Of a DNA stretch of 64,000 nt, positions 25,301-34,866 are shown piece by piece. Source of the stretch: Tetracentron sinense. Taxonomy: Eukaryota > Streptophyta > Magnoliopsida > Trochodendrales > Trochodendraceae. The notes beneath the pieces were generated by a model. It saw only the letters and a program-made list of their open reading frames with translations, was not told the DNA's origin and searched no databases. The stretch covers positions 16,665,827 to 16,729,826 of the forward strand of contig CM026551.1 of the NCBI GenBank assembly GCA_015143295.1. Reading direction: 5' to 3'. Each line of letters starts with the position of its first letter. Positions within the stretch are counted from its first letter, which is position 1. Made by a program: the position numbers and the translations under genes.

Positions 25301-25695
25301 TTTAAATGACTGCTTATGTTAAAAACTCCAAAAGGCCATTAATCTCTTTGTATTGATTGATTTCTGCTGCTAAATTATACATTTGATGATGGTTATAATA
25401 GGTGGCTTGTAGAGATTATCCTCACTCGAGGCATCTATGCGTGAAATTTCCCTTCAACAGGACATCTCATGAGAGCTACTGCGAACAGGTAATGGGTTAG
25501 TCCCTCATATACTTGTATGGATTTCAACTTCAAGAACATTAATTAGTTTAATCTCTACTACTAAGATGGTTTTAATGATTGCAGTGCTACTGTTATGTCT
25601 GTGATTCAATCGCTCCTTGTAAATACTGGACTGGATCGGAGATCAAACAGGACATTGCCATGCAACCGAGCACGATGACCAGTGGAAGTGCCTAA
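19393..25695 (+). CDS. RIN13-like small Cys/His-rich protein, copy A (3' frame disrupted)
   Basis: Three exons at 19393-19632, 25402-25488 and 25585-25695 join in phase 0 and give 145 residues. Exon 1 encodes an acidic segment (IEIWSSSD, EDCFILDFDPFESIDLSK) ending SVIAERGQ. Exon 2 encodes VACRDYPHSRHLCVKFPF and SHESYCEQ. Exon 3 starts CYCYVCDSIAPCKYW. This CRDYPH...CYCYVCD...APC order is a plant family often annotated RPM1-interacting protein 13-like or uncharacterised; Cys and His spacing suggests zinc binding. After about residue 18 of exon 3, copy A carries 5 extra bases relative to copy B. It then runs out of frame to TAA (25693) and loses the conserved GHCHATEHD end, which is still present in another frame. 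The ATG matching copy B's start (19419) meets a stop after five codons, so the upstream ATG at 19393 is used here. Either the gene is decaying or it makes a shortened protein. Confidence 0.6.
21133..21535 (-). CDS. GRF-type zinc-finger protein with C-terminal membrane segment
   Basis: Two exons on the minus strand, 21535-21416 and 21333-21133, join in phase 0 (CAG|gtaca ... tgcag|AAT) and give 106 residues. Residues 11-14 are CPCG, then KRNYGRLFYRCP, then PGSFMWVDEED. This is the GRF zinc-finger layout (CxCG...GRxFYxCP...FxW). The Cys normally found just before the FxW part is absent (PGSFMW), so one metal ligand may be lost. A hydrophobic segment near the C-terminus (MLLYASCGCIIILIVITFFM) predicts a membrane anchor. 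GRF fingers bind nucleic acid in other proteins; this small plant form has no known role that I recall. It lies within the Harbinger-type element. Confidence 0.6.
21753..22075 (-). pseudogene. HARBI1/PIF-type transposase remnant (C-terminal part)
   Basis: The minus strand encodes FGVLKARFPMLKRMAPYPY, then IVVAACVVHNFIRQE, and ends in a stop after SGNYVFH. FGVLKxRFPxL and AACVxHNFI are the C-terminal signatures of plant Harbinger (DDE_Tnp_4, ALP1-like) nucleases. The N-terminal catalytic DDE part and the preceding exon are missing, so it cannot encode an active transposase. The region about 22076-22136 in the same frame is probably not coding. Confidence 0.75.
24104..24290. mobile_element. Small MITE with CTCCCAAATCC ends
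   Basis: The left end GATACTCCCAAGGTGTACTC then CCAAATCC is inverted on the right as GGATTTGGGAGTTTATTTGG then GAGTTCCC. AAACGGTTAGGATTAG recurs inside in the same orientation. TAGTCTA on the left and TAGACT on the right flank it, so the target may be TA. It lies in intron 1 of copy A. Confidence 0.5.
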
Positions 25696-25810
25696 GGAAA
25701 TTGAAGAAACCGGTCCCGGTAATCTCCAAAGCCAACAATTCTAATCAGTAGAGGCCCTTCGCGCCAACGTCGTCTTCGGATTGTGGACCCATTGAGAGAT
25801 AGAGAGAGAC

Positions 25811-25960
25811 ATGGATAATGCTTCTGAGACCGTCCAGGGCGGAGACCGCCCCAATACCGTATGTGACAGCACATATTAAGAAAACAAATGGCAAAGTGCA
25901 CGGGTCAAATCCCGTGCTGTTATGTTCGGTCATGAGGCGGTCTCCACCTTGGATGGTCAC
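25811..25960. repeat. Diverged GAGACCGT-type MITE
   Basis: ATGCTTCTGAGACCGTCCAG and GCGGAGACCGCC on the left pair with GGCGGTCTCCACC and TGGATGGTC on the right. The interior repeats GTGCACGGGTCAAATCCCGT. It lies directly 3' of the copy A gene. Confidence 0.5.
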
Positions 25961-26115
25961 CGTAACAAAGTCCTGAGAGACATTTGTACCATATGGACTC
26001 CTCTTTCGTTCTTCTATTTTTATTCGTAACCTTTTTTTTTTTGATATTGGTAAACTAGTGGGCTGCACGCATGAGATACAGAGAAGGAGGAGAGATAGAG
26101 TGAGAACAAAGACCC

Positions 26116-27108
26116 TAATGGTGTGTTTGGTTGTTAAGAGAATGTGGAAAAGGAAAGCAGAGAAGATTATAAATTTTTCATCGTTTGGTTGTTTAGAAAA
26201 TTAGAGAAAATTTGTTAATTTTTTTTTTAAAATTACCAAAATTCCTGTACTTTTTGAAAATTATCAAAATACCCCTATTCCTTTAAAATAACTTCAAAAA
26301 TTTTAATTTTACTCAATTTTTTTTTTCACTTTTTAATATTTTTTTTACATTTTTTAAAGCTTTTTTTTAAAAAAATCTAAAACAATTAGACAAATACCGG
26401 CTATGTTCCTGTCTTCTTCCTTATGACAGGACATCCCAACTATTATTTAGTTGTTTTTTTTATATATAAATCTTTGTTTATTTCAACTAAAATCTAATAT
26501 GGAATTTCTAAAAATCATTTTAAAACTTAAATCCTTATCAAATCAAGATTAAAACCTATTATAATCTTATTTTTAAATCAATCCCAACCCCCACTAGTAT
26601 TAGTTTTTTTGAAATTTTTTTTTGCTTATTCCAATTAAAATTCAACATGAAAATTTTAAAAATCATTTCAAACTTAAATCCTTATCGAAATCAAGAATAA
26701 ACCCTATCATAATCTTATTCTAACTTGTTTAAATCAATCCAAGCTCCCAAACCATGAGTTCGGGAGAGAGAGATATAGAGGTGAGAGAGATAGAGGAATA
26801 TACTATTGCCATCGTCGGAATCGCCGATGTCTTCGCCGGAGCCGCCGCTGGAAATCAACGTTGGAGACTTGGAGTGGGGAAGAAGAGGTGAGAAATAAGA
26901 ACTGATAACTTTTTCTTTTCTTTTCTCTTCAAAATCCAATGTTTTTTTAAAGATTCTAAATCCATCAAATGAGATAAAATTTTAGAAAATTTTCTCCCAA
27001 TTTTCTTTTCCTTTTTTTACTTTCTTTGTAACCAAAGAATAGGAAATAAGATTTTCTTCCTATTTTCTTTTTCATCCCTTATTTTCTCGGCAACCAAACA
27101 AAGCATAA
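26116..27108. mobile_element. Probable non-autonomous DNA transposon with TGTTTGGTTG ends
   Basis: The left end GGTGTGTTTGGTTGTTAAGA is mirrored by TCTCGGCAACCAAACAAAGC on the right. TAATG occurs just outside both ends. The interior is AT-rich with a repeated block (CTTAAATCCTTATC...) and encodes nothing recognisable. A 106-bp relative lies at 44355-44460. Confidence 0.45.
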
Positions 27109-27339
27109 TGAGACAATAATTTTGTTATTAGGACAATTCAATCAACGTTTTTAATCTGCTCACTCTCTTTATAATAATAAATAAATATAATAGTGAACCA
27201 CAAGTGCAATGCTTGTAAGAAATAATATCCTTGTACGTGTGCGCATGCATGTGCAATGAATATATAAAAAGAAATTGAGGTTTTGTTGGGTATTATATTT
27301 TGAGGGACATTATTTAGAAATAGAATTGGAGCATTAGAT

Positions 27340-28440
27340 TAAGGTAAATTTTCATCAATATAACTTTAGTTTTTTAAAAAAAGGTAGATTAAAAAATATT
27401 AACTCTTAAAGGGTAAAAAATCTTTAACTATAGTTTAATATATTTTTAATATTTGTTTTAAAAACTTAGGTTATTTTGTTGAGCCTCAAGATTTAGTAAA
27501 TTTTAACCACCGTTAATAGGGGTTAAAAGGGACACATGCTTGCTTGTTGGTGTGATTGAACTCTCCCCAAGTTTAATCGCGATTGGTTGTTATTCAATCT
27601 CAGGTTGGTACCCCTCAACTTTTGTATAACATGATTCCTTGGAGTTATTACAACCCACAAGTCAACACATATCCCTTTTATTACCTTTTAATTGTGATTA
27701 AGATTTACTAACCCTTAGGGTTTAACTGCCTAACTTTGGTTTCTAGAAGAAAAAAATTAACTCTAAAAGTTAAAGTTGTTAACTAGAGTTCAAAGCATTT
27801 TATATTCTAATCGGACTCCATGGAGTTTGGTTATACTGTAGAGTATTAGTCATGAGGCAGTTGTCTCATTGAATTTTTTTAAAATATATCTTTTAACTAT
27901 TTTGTTAAATAAATTAATAGAGACAAGGGGATAATTATTCCTTGAACTTTTCAAAAAAACTTTTAATATATTATTTAATAGGGCATAACCATAGAACAAA
28001 GGGACGACTGTTCGAGTAAACAAGGAGAAACAACTCATGTAGTATATATAGAAAATTTATATATGAAATGATCCACAAACTTAGTCGAATTTTTTTTGAT
28101 CGGCCAGAGATAATCCATTGCCATGATTTTGTATCTTTGTTGGAACCAAATTCTCTATGGTTATAATTGAATTTGGGGAATCCGTAGGTTATGCCAATGA
28201 GGTGGCCTCGTGTTCCTGTTGACACCCCTTAATTGTGGTTAAGATTCACCCACCCATCTTTGGTTTTTAGAATTTTTTTTTTTAAAAATAAATAAGGATG
28301 GTAAGTAAACCATAGGGGTGGGTGAATGTTAACTACAATTAAGAGGTGTCAAAAGGGACGGGCATAACCTGTGAATCCGGTTATAAACGTAAGAGGTTTT
28401 GGTTACATTCTTGGAAGCAACTTGGGATTCGATGGAGGGA
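27340..28440. repeat. Intergenic DNA with foldback-family copies
   Basis: Copies or half-copies lie at about 27360-27535, 27655-27790 and 28205-28360. The last is a small complete foldback: TGACACCCCTTAATTGTGGT and TAAGATTCACCCACCCATC pair with GGGTGGGTGAATGTTAA and AATTAAGAGGTGTCA. No gene is seen before the tRNA. Confidence 0.55.
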
Positions 28441-28483
28441 AGCTAAGACAATAATTAATAATATATATCAAAGTTCTCAACCA

Positions 28484-28555
28484 GTCGTTGTAGTATAGTG
28501 GTAAGTATTCCCGCCTGTCACGCGGGTGACCCGGGTTCGATCCCCGGCAACGGCG
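28484..28555 (+). tRNA. tRNA-Asp (anticodon GTC)
   Basis: The 72-nt gene starts GTCGTTGTAGTATAGTGG and ends GGCAACGGCG. The acceptor stem GTCGTTG pairs with CAACGGC (one G-T pair). The anticodon arm CCCGCCTGTCACGCGGG presents GTC. The T arm is CCGGGTTCGATCCCCGG. Box A (TAGTATAGTGG) and box B (GGTTCGATCC) for Pol III are intact. It matches the nuclear plant tRNA-Asp as I remember it. Upstream has CTCAACCA close to the start; a short T-run (TTTTT at 28560-28564) just after the gene can serve as terminator. Confidence 0.97.
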
Positions 28556-28847
28556 TGCATTTTTGTTTCCTTTCATTTTTATTCATTTCATGTTTTGAGT
28601 TGGAGATGGGCACCCAATCTTGGTGCAAAAGCCCTCGACAGGAGTCTTATGGACGGGAAACTTGGTGCAAAGTTGCCTTCTATGAGGGCTACATTTTTAT
28701 TTTGAGGTCTGTTTTCTGCATATTTCTGGTGAGCAATAGTTCGCTCCTCACCATAAGACTCCTATCGAGGGCTTTTGCACCAAGGTTGGGTGCCCATCTC
28801 CAACTCAAAACATGAAATGAATAAAAATGAAAGGAAACAAAAATGCA
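28556..28847. repeat. 97-bp near-perfect inverted repeat abutting the tRNA gene
   Basis: The left arm 28556-28652 and right arm 28751-28847 are reverse complements with two mismatches, separated by 98 bp. The left arm begins at the base after the tRNA and includes its T-run terminator. A 105-codon open frame across this region is an artefact of tRNA plus hairpin. The arms contain no family motif I recognise. Confidence 0.9.
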
Positions 28848-28879
28848 CACGTTGTGCTCCTCGCTCTCACAAAGCTGCC

Positions 28880-29420
28880 CTGCCTTGACTCAGGTTAATT
28901 TCTAACCTTAAAATTAAATATTTTTTATTTTATTTTTCTAAAAACAAGGGGTAGATGGGTGAACCCTAGGGATTAGTGAACCTCAACCACAATTAAAGGG
29001 AGTTTAAAAAAGGACACGTGACATGAAAAGGAGGCCCAAGACACCCCCTATTTGAGTTACCTACCTACCGAGGAGGTGAATATTTTCCATTTCGGGTGAC
29101 TATAGTAAAATAAAGAAGGGAAATATGAGTAGGGAAGAAAAGGATGTTACTGACTGGGTCTCTATTTTCCCAATATCAATACCACGTTCTCGGATTATTT
29201 TTTTGAAAAAAAAAAAAACCATGTTCTCGAATTTATTTTGGAGGGAAATCTCGCGGGTTGCAATCGATATGATCAAACTGCAGCAAACAGTTGCTATTTC
29301 TCCCTGTACTGAAATGTGAAAGGGTTTCACTGTTTCACAGCTTGTTTTCTTCTGTACGTGGTACATGGCTGCAGGCATATGGTTAATACGGATTCTTTCA
29401 AGGGCGGAGCCAAGGAGCAT
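28880..29420. other. Intergenic DNA with a foldback-repeat half-copy
   Basis: About 28890-29030 carries TTCTAAAAACAAGGGGTAGA, GAACCTCAACCACAATTAAA and GGGACACGTGAC... half of the palindromic family. AAGGGCGGAGCCAAGG at about 29401-29416 resembles one end of the MITE at 59942-60228. Nothing else is recognised. Confidence 0.4.
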
Positions 29421-30480
29421 CAGAATGATGCCACAAAAGGATTTCGGAAAAGTGCAAAATGCGCCTCATAGCGTCTTTTGTACGCTCGCACATCGAAGAT
29501 ATGGTCTAAATGCTATGAATATAAAAGTTTCTTACATTTTAAGAAGTTTCCTATACCATAAGACTACACTCTAGTAGAGTTTTAAAACATTTAGAGACTA
29601 AAAGCTAATATTGAAAACATTATGAACTAACTTTTAAAAACTTTAAAAAAAAAAAAAACTAACTTTTAAATAAAATTACAATTAGATTCAACAACATATG
29701 CTAGAAAATTGGTCTCAGGCTTAGAACCTAGAACCAAAACCAGAGAACTAGAACCAAAGAACCAGTTCATCTAAGGGAAGAAGACAGACCAATCTAAGGA
29801 GGAAGAATGCCTTCATATCTAGCCATCAGAGAAGGTCGAGTCATAGGCCCTTTCGTGATTCAGATTGGACTAGATCCAATTGAACAAAACATATTGTGAT
29901 ATAAAAAATGCATGGTTATTCACAAATTGATTCTACTTGTAACCTAATCATGGTGGTAAGCCCGAAAGAGTTAGCCTTTAGTAGTATATACGATTGACTC
30001 ACTCAAACAGATCAGTCTAATCGATTAGTCCTTGTACTAAACCAACTTGACTGATCGAATTGAGATGGTTCAAATGGACTCAATTAATTGGACCATTCCA
30101 ATCCATATACCGTTATGCTGCCAAAATTATGATAAAAAATTGTATGGCTGGCCTAGACTCTGGATTAAAATAGATTAATGATTTCATCAATTTTTGTTAA
30201 GTTAAATAAAACCTATTTAACTTATAATTTAATTGAATTTCAAATAAATGATTGTTTTAATTTAAACAAAGTGTTAAATTAATTGTACAGATTATTAAAA
30301 TGATTTTTTGGACTAAAAATCATGTTTTAGATTAATTATTTTTTTGAAATGAATTTTTCATATATTCAATTAATCTATCGTAAGATTTTATTAATTTAGT
30401 GGATTTTAAATTAATAATTCAGTCATAATCTAAAAGAGGTTTGGTGCACGACAATCCATCGAGTAGTACAAATTCATAGG
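29421..30480. other. AT-rich intergenic DNA, nothing recognised
   Basis: No supported gene, terminal repeats or RNA gene. Confidence 0.35.
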
Positions 30481-30489
30481 GATTGATCG

Positions 30490-30620
30490 GTTGAATCCGA
30501 GTTGAGTTGTATTTTGGAGATATGACTACTTTTTCCTTGCACACAGGAGGCTTTGACTATCTTCAAGAAAGACTCTCTTTCGAGTGTCTCTCAACTTGCG
30601 GGATTCAGTTATATATATAT
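30490..30620. repeat. Dispersed repeat fragment shared with 37670-37800
   Basis: Both places contain TCCGAGTTGAGT/ATTGAGTCGAATCC, then CTTGCA..A.AGGAGGCTT, GACTATC.TCAAG.AAGACTCT and GAGAGACTCTCAA-like text in the same order. It may be part of an old LTR, but no LTR structure could be closed. Confidence 0.45.
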
Positions 30621-30718
30621 ATATATTCAATTTTTTTTTGACTAACTTGTGCAGAGATTTAGGAAATAAATCCAACATCTGATAGAGACAATCTGATGCC
30701 AGCTCGCAGTAGAGAGTA

Positions 30719-31325
30719 GGGGTGATATCGAGCCGAGCCGAGCAGAGTTGTGGTGTGTTCAAGCTTCTTCATTTATTAAATGAGTTCGAAAATCATGTTC
30801 AAGCTTGACTCGTTTATTAAATAAACGAGCTTGAGTTTTATTAGCTGAACTCGACCCGAGATCGTGTAGTTCACGAGCAACTTGGTTTATTGGATTATAT
30901 TAGGTAAAAAATTCACTTTATTATCCTATGCAAAGAAATCACGGTTTTAACTAAAATTTTTGTATAAGATTATAATTATATAAAATCACGGTTTTAACTA
31001 AAATTTTAATATAAGATTATAATTATATAAAGGTTATTCTTATCATACAAAATACATTATATACTATTAATCTTTACTAGTATATAAGACTTATACTTAA
31101 ATTTAATATTTGAAAGAAATAAGTATATTTTAGTAGGTTTATATGCATATATAATCGAGCTGAGTTTTTTCACGAGCCGGGTAGGGGCGTGTTCAAGCTT
31201 GGCTCGTTAACTAAATGAGCTTGAAAATCATGTTCAAGCGCAACTTGTTTACTAAATAAACGAACGGGCTCGAGCTATTAACCAGCCAAGCTCGAGTATT
31301 TCTCGAGTACTGTGGTTCGTTACAG
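30719..31325. mobile_element. GAGCTCG-rich hAT-type MITE, right end damaged
   Basis: The left end TAGGGGTGATATCGAGCCGA matches, in reverse, the right end of the copy at 32666-32847. Subterminal stretches rich in CGAGCTTG/CAAGCTCG occur at both sides of an AT-rich centre. The right end stops at GGTTCGTTACAGG, where the sister copy has GGTTCGTTAAAC...; it is truncated. Confidence 0.5.
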
Positions 31326-31560
31326 GAGCAGAGCTTCCGGGGGGGTATATATATATATTTTTAAATACATAATATATAAATTTTATATGTAGTGCCCTCC
31401 AAAAAATATTTTAATTTTTTTTATATGTATAATATAAAGCGATTAATTCTTTACTTGTCCCTTTTAACTCTAGTTAAGATTCTATGAAAAAAAACCCTAG
31501 TTAAGAATGGTTCTCTTAGGAGTTAATTTTTTTTGTTTTTAATAAAAACTAATTGTAGAC

Positions 31561-32098
31561 TAGGAAGCATGGATACTGATACGGGTACGACGATATGGTA
31601 GAACAAAAAAAAATAGGATATGGGTACGGCCAGGATACTTCTACAGTTTAAAAATAAATAAATAATAATACTATATTTTGTATTATTATTATTATAAAAT
31701 AACCATTGGTTCAGTTCTGGTTATGTATAAAAAAGACCATGTCCATGCAAAAGCAAAAGAAATAGGGTCATCTCATCATCCACTAAGCAAAAAAGACAGT
31801 TATCCTATCACCCACTAAGCAAAATATAAAGATGACCATGCTCATGCAAAAACAAAAGAGATAGGGTCACACCCTCGGGTCTAAAAAAAAATTAAAAAAT
31901 CATGTCCATATTCCGTCCGTATCCTCGTGTATCCATCCTGTATCGGAGCCGTATTCGAAATAAAAAAAACTATTTTAAATTAACTGGATACGTCTAAGCC
32001 ATATCCCGTATGTATCCCACTGTATCAGAGGTATATCCATATCCAATACATACCCGATACGTGTACGAGGACCTATTTGAAATATCCATGCTTTCTAT
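31561..32098. mobile_element. Non-autonomous TIR element with GGTATCC/GGATAC subterminal repeats
   Basis: The ends TAGGAAGCATGGATACTGAT and ATATCCATGCTTTCTAT are inverted repeats. ATTGTAGAC (31552-31560) and ATTGTAGAT (32099-32107) flank it, a 9-bp duplication with one mismatch (or 8 bp exact). Nine bases would suggest a Mutator-like element, eight a hAT. The interior has repeated GATACGGGTACG-like motifs in both orientations and no coding frame. Confidence 0.65.
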
Positions 32099-32099
32099 A

Positions 32100-32440
32100 T
32101 TGTAGATGTATAAACCCTAGGGGTGAGTAAATCTTAACCACAATTAATGAGTGTTAAAAGGGACATGTGTCAAGCAAGGAGTGCACACTTCCTCTAAACA
32201 CAGAACGATGAGTGAAAAAACAATCTTCATAATATAAAAATATAGTAATTTTAAAGTAGTGATAGCCCACCCCACATTTAACTACATAATCAAATGCCTT
32301 CCCATTTCATCCCCGTTAACCATGGTTAAGCTTAACCGACTTAAAGTTAATATAATATTTTTAGGAACCAAAGGTTAAATGGATGGACCATAGGGATGAA
32401 TAAATCTTAACCACAGTTAGTGGGTAGTAGAATGGTAGGT
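32100..32440. repeat. Foldback-family copies
   Basis: Half-copies at 32105-32180 and a fuller copy at 32290-32430, with CCGTTAACCATGGTTAAGCT opposed to AATAAATCTTAACCACAGTT. Confidence 0.5.
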
Positions 32441-32665
32441 AAGAACCAACTTCTTCTTGTTACTAAACCCCTTTTGGAATGCAACATTAATATTTTATGA
32501 CCACGATGGACCCTTTACTCAAAACAAATTCCTGGCGGCTATGCCTCTGATCCCCCAAGGCCCCATACTCCAATCCCATTAATTTTCTTAAAATATGTAG
32601 TTCGGCCTCCAAAGGAAAATTTTCTGGCTCCGCCTGGTTAACCACCCCTAGCAGGGAGACAAGAT

Positions 32666-32847
32666 CATAATTAGGGTTGTTTAACGAACCATAGTGCTTG
32701 CGAACTACTCGAGCTCGGCTCATTAAAAGTTGAGCTCGTTCATTTATTTAATTAACAAGTCAAACTTGAACTTGATTTTTGAGCTCGTTTAATAAACGAA
32801 CAAGCTAGCTTGAACACATCACTACTCAACTCGATATCACCCCTAAT
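32666..32847. mobile_element. GAGCTCG-rich short MITE
   Basis: It runs from TAGGGTTGTTTAACGAACCA to TCGATATCACCCCTA. The right end is the reverse of the start of the 30719 element. The interior is CTCGAGCTCGGCTC and TTGAGCTCGTTC-type sequence. No clean target duplication. Confidence 0.5.
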
Positions 32848-32956
32848 AACAACCATTTGCAAATGAATTCAATTGCAAATGTAACACATGTTGATTGAAA
32901 GAAGAATTTTTTTCAAAATTTGAATTTGGCAACTCTAGCATATGCCCCATTTGGGA

Positions 32957-33275
32957 CACCACTCTTCAACTGACGCGTGGGAAGGCATTTAACTAGGGGA
33001 GTGATAACATGCATTGCACATTTCATTGAGTGGTACACACACCTCCCAAGCTCACCACATGTTCTTTTTGACATCCATTACTCATGGTTAAAAAAACTAA
33101 GGTTAGAAGATTATTTAACCCTACGGAAGGGAGAATCTTAACAATAGTTAATGGGTGTCAAAGAGCACACATGGCAAGCTTGAGAGGTGTGAATGCACCA
33201 CTCAACAAAATGTGCAATGCATATTATCACTCCTCTAGTTAAATGCATTTCCACACGTCTGCTAAAGAGTGGTGC
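32957..33275. repeat. Long hairpin (about 320 bp) of the foldback family
   Basis: The left arm contains ACCACTCTTCAACTGACGCG, GCATTTAACTAGGGGAGTGA and ATGCATTGCACATTTCATTG. The right arm contains the reverse of each: CAATGCATATTATCACTCCT, CTAGTTAAATGCATTTCCAC, GTCTGCTAAAGAGTGGTG. The centre, about 33105, holds the usual TTAAAAAAACTAAGGTTAGA core. Transcription could give a long double-stranded RNA. Confidence 0.7.
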
Positions 33276-33489
33276 TCGGGCATCTACCAATGGTAATCTG
33301 TTGTCATTTGAATTTCCCACCTTTTCCCTTCATCCAATTCACGTGTCACATGGAATTGGATTTAATCATGATCTTATCTCGGGTAGGGGACACGTCCCCC
33401 CACACCAAACTTTTGAAAAATATTTAAGAAAGATGCGTGCCCTACTCTTAGCCATAGGGCATGAGGGTAACTGGCCACTTAATTTTTGA

Positions 33490-34860
33490 AAAAAATTATA
33501 CTATATTATTTAATTATTTAATAAGACATAACTATTGGACAGTGGAGAAATTGCCTTTAAACTTTTGAAAATAAAAATATCTTTTATGCTATGTTATTTT
33601 ATTATGGGTGCTGCTATGATCAAACTAATATTTTCTTATTGTACACCAAATTTATAATTTACTAACTATTCACCATTAAATACATCATATTCTAGAAGCA
33701 CACCAAAATAAAGAATTTATCTTATAGATTTTCTAATTATATACAAAACTTAATTTAAAACTTAAAACATGATTATACATGAAATTTTCACTTATCTTTA
33801 ATAGTGAAGAAACTAAAGGGATTTGGGGGAGGTGGTGGTGGTCAGCAATGGCATAGTAAGGAATCTCTTGCCGGGTAGCTAACAATGGGTATTCGACCCC
33901 TGATTTTTTTGAGGGCCAAGTTCATGGGCCATAGCTTTTGTTTGTGTCCGTTTATAAAGAATATATATATTTTTTAAAAGTTAAGGGTGCCCCCAATTCC
34001 GCTCCTCTCCCAAGTTAGAGATTGAATCACAGCCAATTGCAATTGAACACAGGGAGAGTTCAATCACACCCATAGGCCAACACGTGTCCCTTTTAACCCC
34101 TATTAACCATGATTAAGATTCACTAAAACTTTGGGTATAACCTTTGCTTTTAAAAAACAAAAAACAAAAAAAACATTTAATTCTAGTTAAGAATTTTTAA
34201 CTATTGGATTAGGACTTCTATAATATATTTTTAGAAATATAACCTTGGGTTAACAACTTCGGAAATCAATCAAGGGGATCCATCTAAAGCTATCCCTTTT
34301 CTAGTTTGGTTTGGGTTTTACCTTTTCCTAGCCTTTTTATGTAAGTCTCAGGCCCTGTCCAAGATCTACCAAGAACTGTTAAATGATCAACTCACCCCTA
34401 ATCCATCACCACCAAACCCGTTTCCATCCTCACCTGTATTATAGTCCCCATTCCTACCTGTTCTGACAATCATCACAATCCAACTCCTACACGAACGCCA
34501 TGTGTCCAGATCAGTAGCTTATAGACAGTCATTACTATATGTATTACACAGATTATATATCAATGTTTAATTCGCTTGACTCTCCGGCCTCAGCTTCAAC
34601 CACCCTTGACATATATGATAAATAATTTACCCAAAAATGAAATGCCTGCATGTATGAAACACTGATTCGCTATACTCATAACAAAATGCTAATAAACCAT
34701 CCATTACTGAGTAGCCTAAACTGCAAGGTTGCTCCGGCAGGCGGCATTTGCAGGTGTCTGATTTCGGCAAGCAGAATTCAGCGGCATACTACTAGAATTC
34801 AGAACCAAACTGATCATTGTGGGCTTGTGGCATACATTGTGTATATAGAAAACTAGAAGG
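33490..34860. other. Intergenic DNA between the two convergent genes
   Basis: No gene. About 33890-34030 is a decayed piece related to the MITE at 59942 (TTTGTGTCCGTTTATAAAGA, ATATATATATTTT). About 34040-34270 holds GAGAGTTCAATCAC and a foldback half-copy (ACACGTGTCCCTTTTAACCC). Confidence 0.4.
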
Positions 34861-34866
34861 TTCTAG

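Noticed and set aside
28498-28815. 105-codon open frame over the tRNA and hairpin
   Set aside because: It starts inside the tRNA gene and runs through both arms of the inverted repeat; no protein features.
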